64,000 bases of DNA, taken from Diacronema lutheri (Eukaryota > Haptophyta > Pavlovophyceae > Pavlovales > Pavlovaceae). The notes beneath the pieces were generated by a model, which did not search any database, had not been told where the DNA came from, and saw only the letters and a list, made by a program, of their open reading frames with translations. The position numbers were made by a program, and so were the translations under genes. Positions 63,026 to 64,000 of the stretch are shown here, in pieces; positions within the stretch are counted from its first letter, which is position 1, and every line of letters begins with the position of its first letter. The DNA lies in the NCBI GenBank assembly GCA_019448385.1, contig JAGTXO010000001.1:2728001-2792000 (forward strand), given 5' to 3'.

Positions 63026-63629
63026 CGCCCGTGACCGGCATTGGCGCGGGCGCTGGCGAGCAGCGCGTGGCAGACTGGGGCAGCCGATATTTGTTCGTCA
63101 ACCTGGTTGAGGACCTTGCCTTCCGCAGAGGCGACGTGGATAGGCGGCGAAAACTCGTGTACTCGCAGCAAGTCGCTGCGTCCCTTCTCGGTGCGCGAGC
63201 GCGCGAATGCGTACGCCAGCTCGCCGAGCGCCACGCGCCGAGCGCCACGCGCGCTCGCCGAATTGCGCGTCAGGCCCGCCTCCGCACGCCACCGCCCTGC
63301 TTCGTGCGGGTCTCTCATCGACCGCCCGCGCGCGCGCGCCCGCGCGCGCGCACTGCGGTGCAGGCGGCGCCATGAGTGCGATGGCGACCGTGCCGTTGGA
63401 TGTGATGGTCGCTCAGATCCAGCAGGCGGCAAAGGCGGGCGAGCGCGTGAGTGTGTGGGGCACATTCAAGGCGCAATGGGCCGACGGCGGCTTTGAGCGC
63501 GTCGCGGGCTTTGCGACGCGAGGCTTCGTCGCGCGCTGCACGCATGTCGCGCTCACGACGGTCGTCATAAAGACAGGCACCGAGTTCGTGACGGACGTTC
63601 TTGAGGGGCGGCGCGATGCTCGGCGGTGA
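62144..63629 (+). CDS. Mitochondrial carrier family protein
   Basis: Four exons: 62144-62176, 62237-62728, 63064-63190, 63364-63629, totalling 305 residues, the standard length for this family. The first intron is just 60 bp. Three carrier repeats are visible though signatures are degenerate: VFEGCVGHQLEFVKIIKQTT, GGLWDGFFPWGTVQALSKGAVFGWANALMRR, SPTLLLKTRVMTDP, and in the last repeat ASLLGGAMSAMATVPLDVMVAQIQQ with the PxD motif. The exon joins FAFK-RVADWGSRYLF and SLLG-GAMSAM fall where the family predicts. It should exchange a metabolite across the mitochondrial inner membrane; the weak first two motifs place it among divergent carriers and the substrate is unknown. Confidence 0.9.
62990..63024 (+). 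repeat. 35-bp poly-C tract in carrier intron 2
   Basis: A C homopolymer, preceded by CGTCCCCGTGCCCACG repeats, lies 39 bp before the acceptor of carrier exon 3. Same arrangement as in the cyclophilin and CDK introns. Confidence 0.9.
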
Positions 63630-63796
63630 CCCGGGGCTGCGGCCCGCGGGCAACGCAGCGCGCCCTGCCTTTCGAAGAGTGCTCTGCTCCTGCTTGTGCC
63701 GCTCTCAATTTTCAGCGCCATCGTGGGGGACCCGCGATTTCAAACACCGGAAGTCATGTCACAGTGCGTTCGGCAGCACGCTCCCGCTCGGCGACG

Positions 63797-64000
63797 ATGA
63801 CCGAAGCCCTGAGCGAGCAGGCGCTGATGGAACAGCTGCGAGAGCGGCTGCGCAGCGTGCGCGCCGGCGCACCGAGCGCGCCCGCCTCGCCCTTTGCCGC
63901 GCCGCCCTACGCGAGCGTGCGCGCGCAGCTCGACTTTGCGCGCGCGTCGCTCGGTGGCGGCGCGGGCGGAGGCAGCCGCTGCTCGACGGCCTCGGCGGTG
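63797..64000 (+). CDS. Start of an unidentified gene, 3' partial
   Basis: An ATG at 63797 opens a frame that runs off the window end: 68 codons beginning MTEALSEQALMEQLRERLRS and continuing into an Ala/Pro/Gly-rich segment. Third positions are nearly all G/C. A leading acidic helix followed by a disordered stretch is all that can be said. It is 167 bp after the carrier gene on the same strand. Confidence 0.55.
   Translation, partial: MTEALSEQALMEQLRERLRSVRAGAPSAPASPFAAPPYASVRAQLDFARASLGGGAGGGSRCSTASAV

Overview
This is a nuclear window from a GC-rich eukaryotic microalga. About forty spliceosomal introns interrupt the genes. They are mostly 60-350 bp, nearly all begin GTGCGCG or GTGAGC and end CAG, and several use GC instead of GT at the donor. 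Third codon positions are almost all G or C. The very high GC, GC-AG introns and C-rich secreted-protein repeats fit a haptophyte best, but this is inference; no rRNA or plastid marker is present to settle it. Nothing looks prokaryotic: there are no operons or Shine-Dalgarno sites.

Layout. 1-20385 (+) is the 3' part of one giant gene of 12 exons, about 6,190 residues in the window. It combines two thioredoxin/nucleoredoxin folds, a DUF3638/DUF3645 core, a Tudor-like segment, EF-hands, a LamG-like domain and ankyrin repeats. 20563-23166 (+) is a coiled-coil/FN3-like orphan. Then follow a cyclophilin (-), a small orphan (-), a ubiquitin-like-MFS transporter fusion (+), GDP-mannose pyrophosphorylase (-) and a secreted trefoil-like protein (+). 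30404-43715 (-) is a second giant, a 3,787-residue USP9X/USP24-type deubiquitinase. Next come a PITSLRE-type CDK (+), a TFIIS-like protein (-), an ankyrin-2OG oxygenase (+), the diflavin reductase NDOR1/Tah18 (-), a small S1-like mitochondrial protein (+), a RhoGEF (-), an APH/homoserine-kinase-like enzyme (+) with an antisense gene fragment inside its large intron, a membrane-anchored six-hairpin glycosidase-like protein (-), a mitochondrial carrier (+) and the start of one more gene (+).

Organisation. From the cyclophilin rightward, genes alternate strand almost perfectly, giving seven divergent pairs whose start codons lie 13-316 bp apart and convergent ends 83-448 bp apart. Shared bidirectional promoters must be the rule. 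Introns are the sites of expansion: most of the minisatellites and nearly all long poly-C tracts sit in them.

Model checks. Exon lengths sum to an intact reading frame for the USP, CDK, RhoGEF, cyclophilin, GMPP, APH, glycosidase and carrier genes. The giant first gene is one base short, which locates an apparent frameshift near 15640-15670. Functionally the genes are housekeeping (ubiquitin removal, sugar-nucleotide supply, Fe-S assembly, cell-cycle/transcription kinase, Rho signalling, transport), not a dedicated pathway. The items most worth following are the giant thioredoxin-DUF3638 protein, the Ubl-MFS fusion, and the intron holding two minisatellites around antisense exons.
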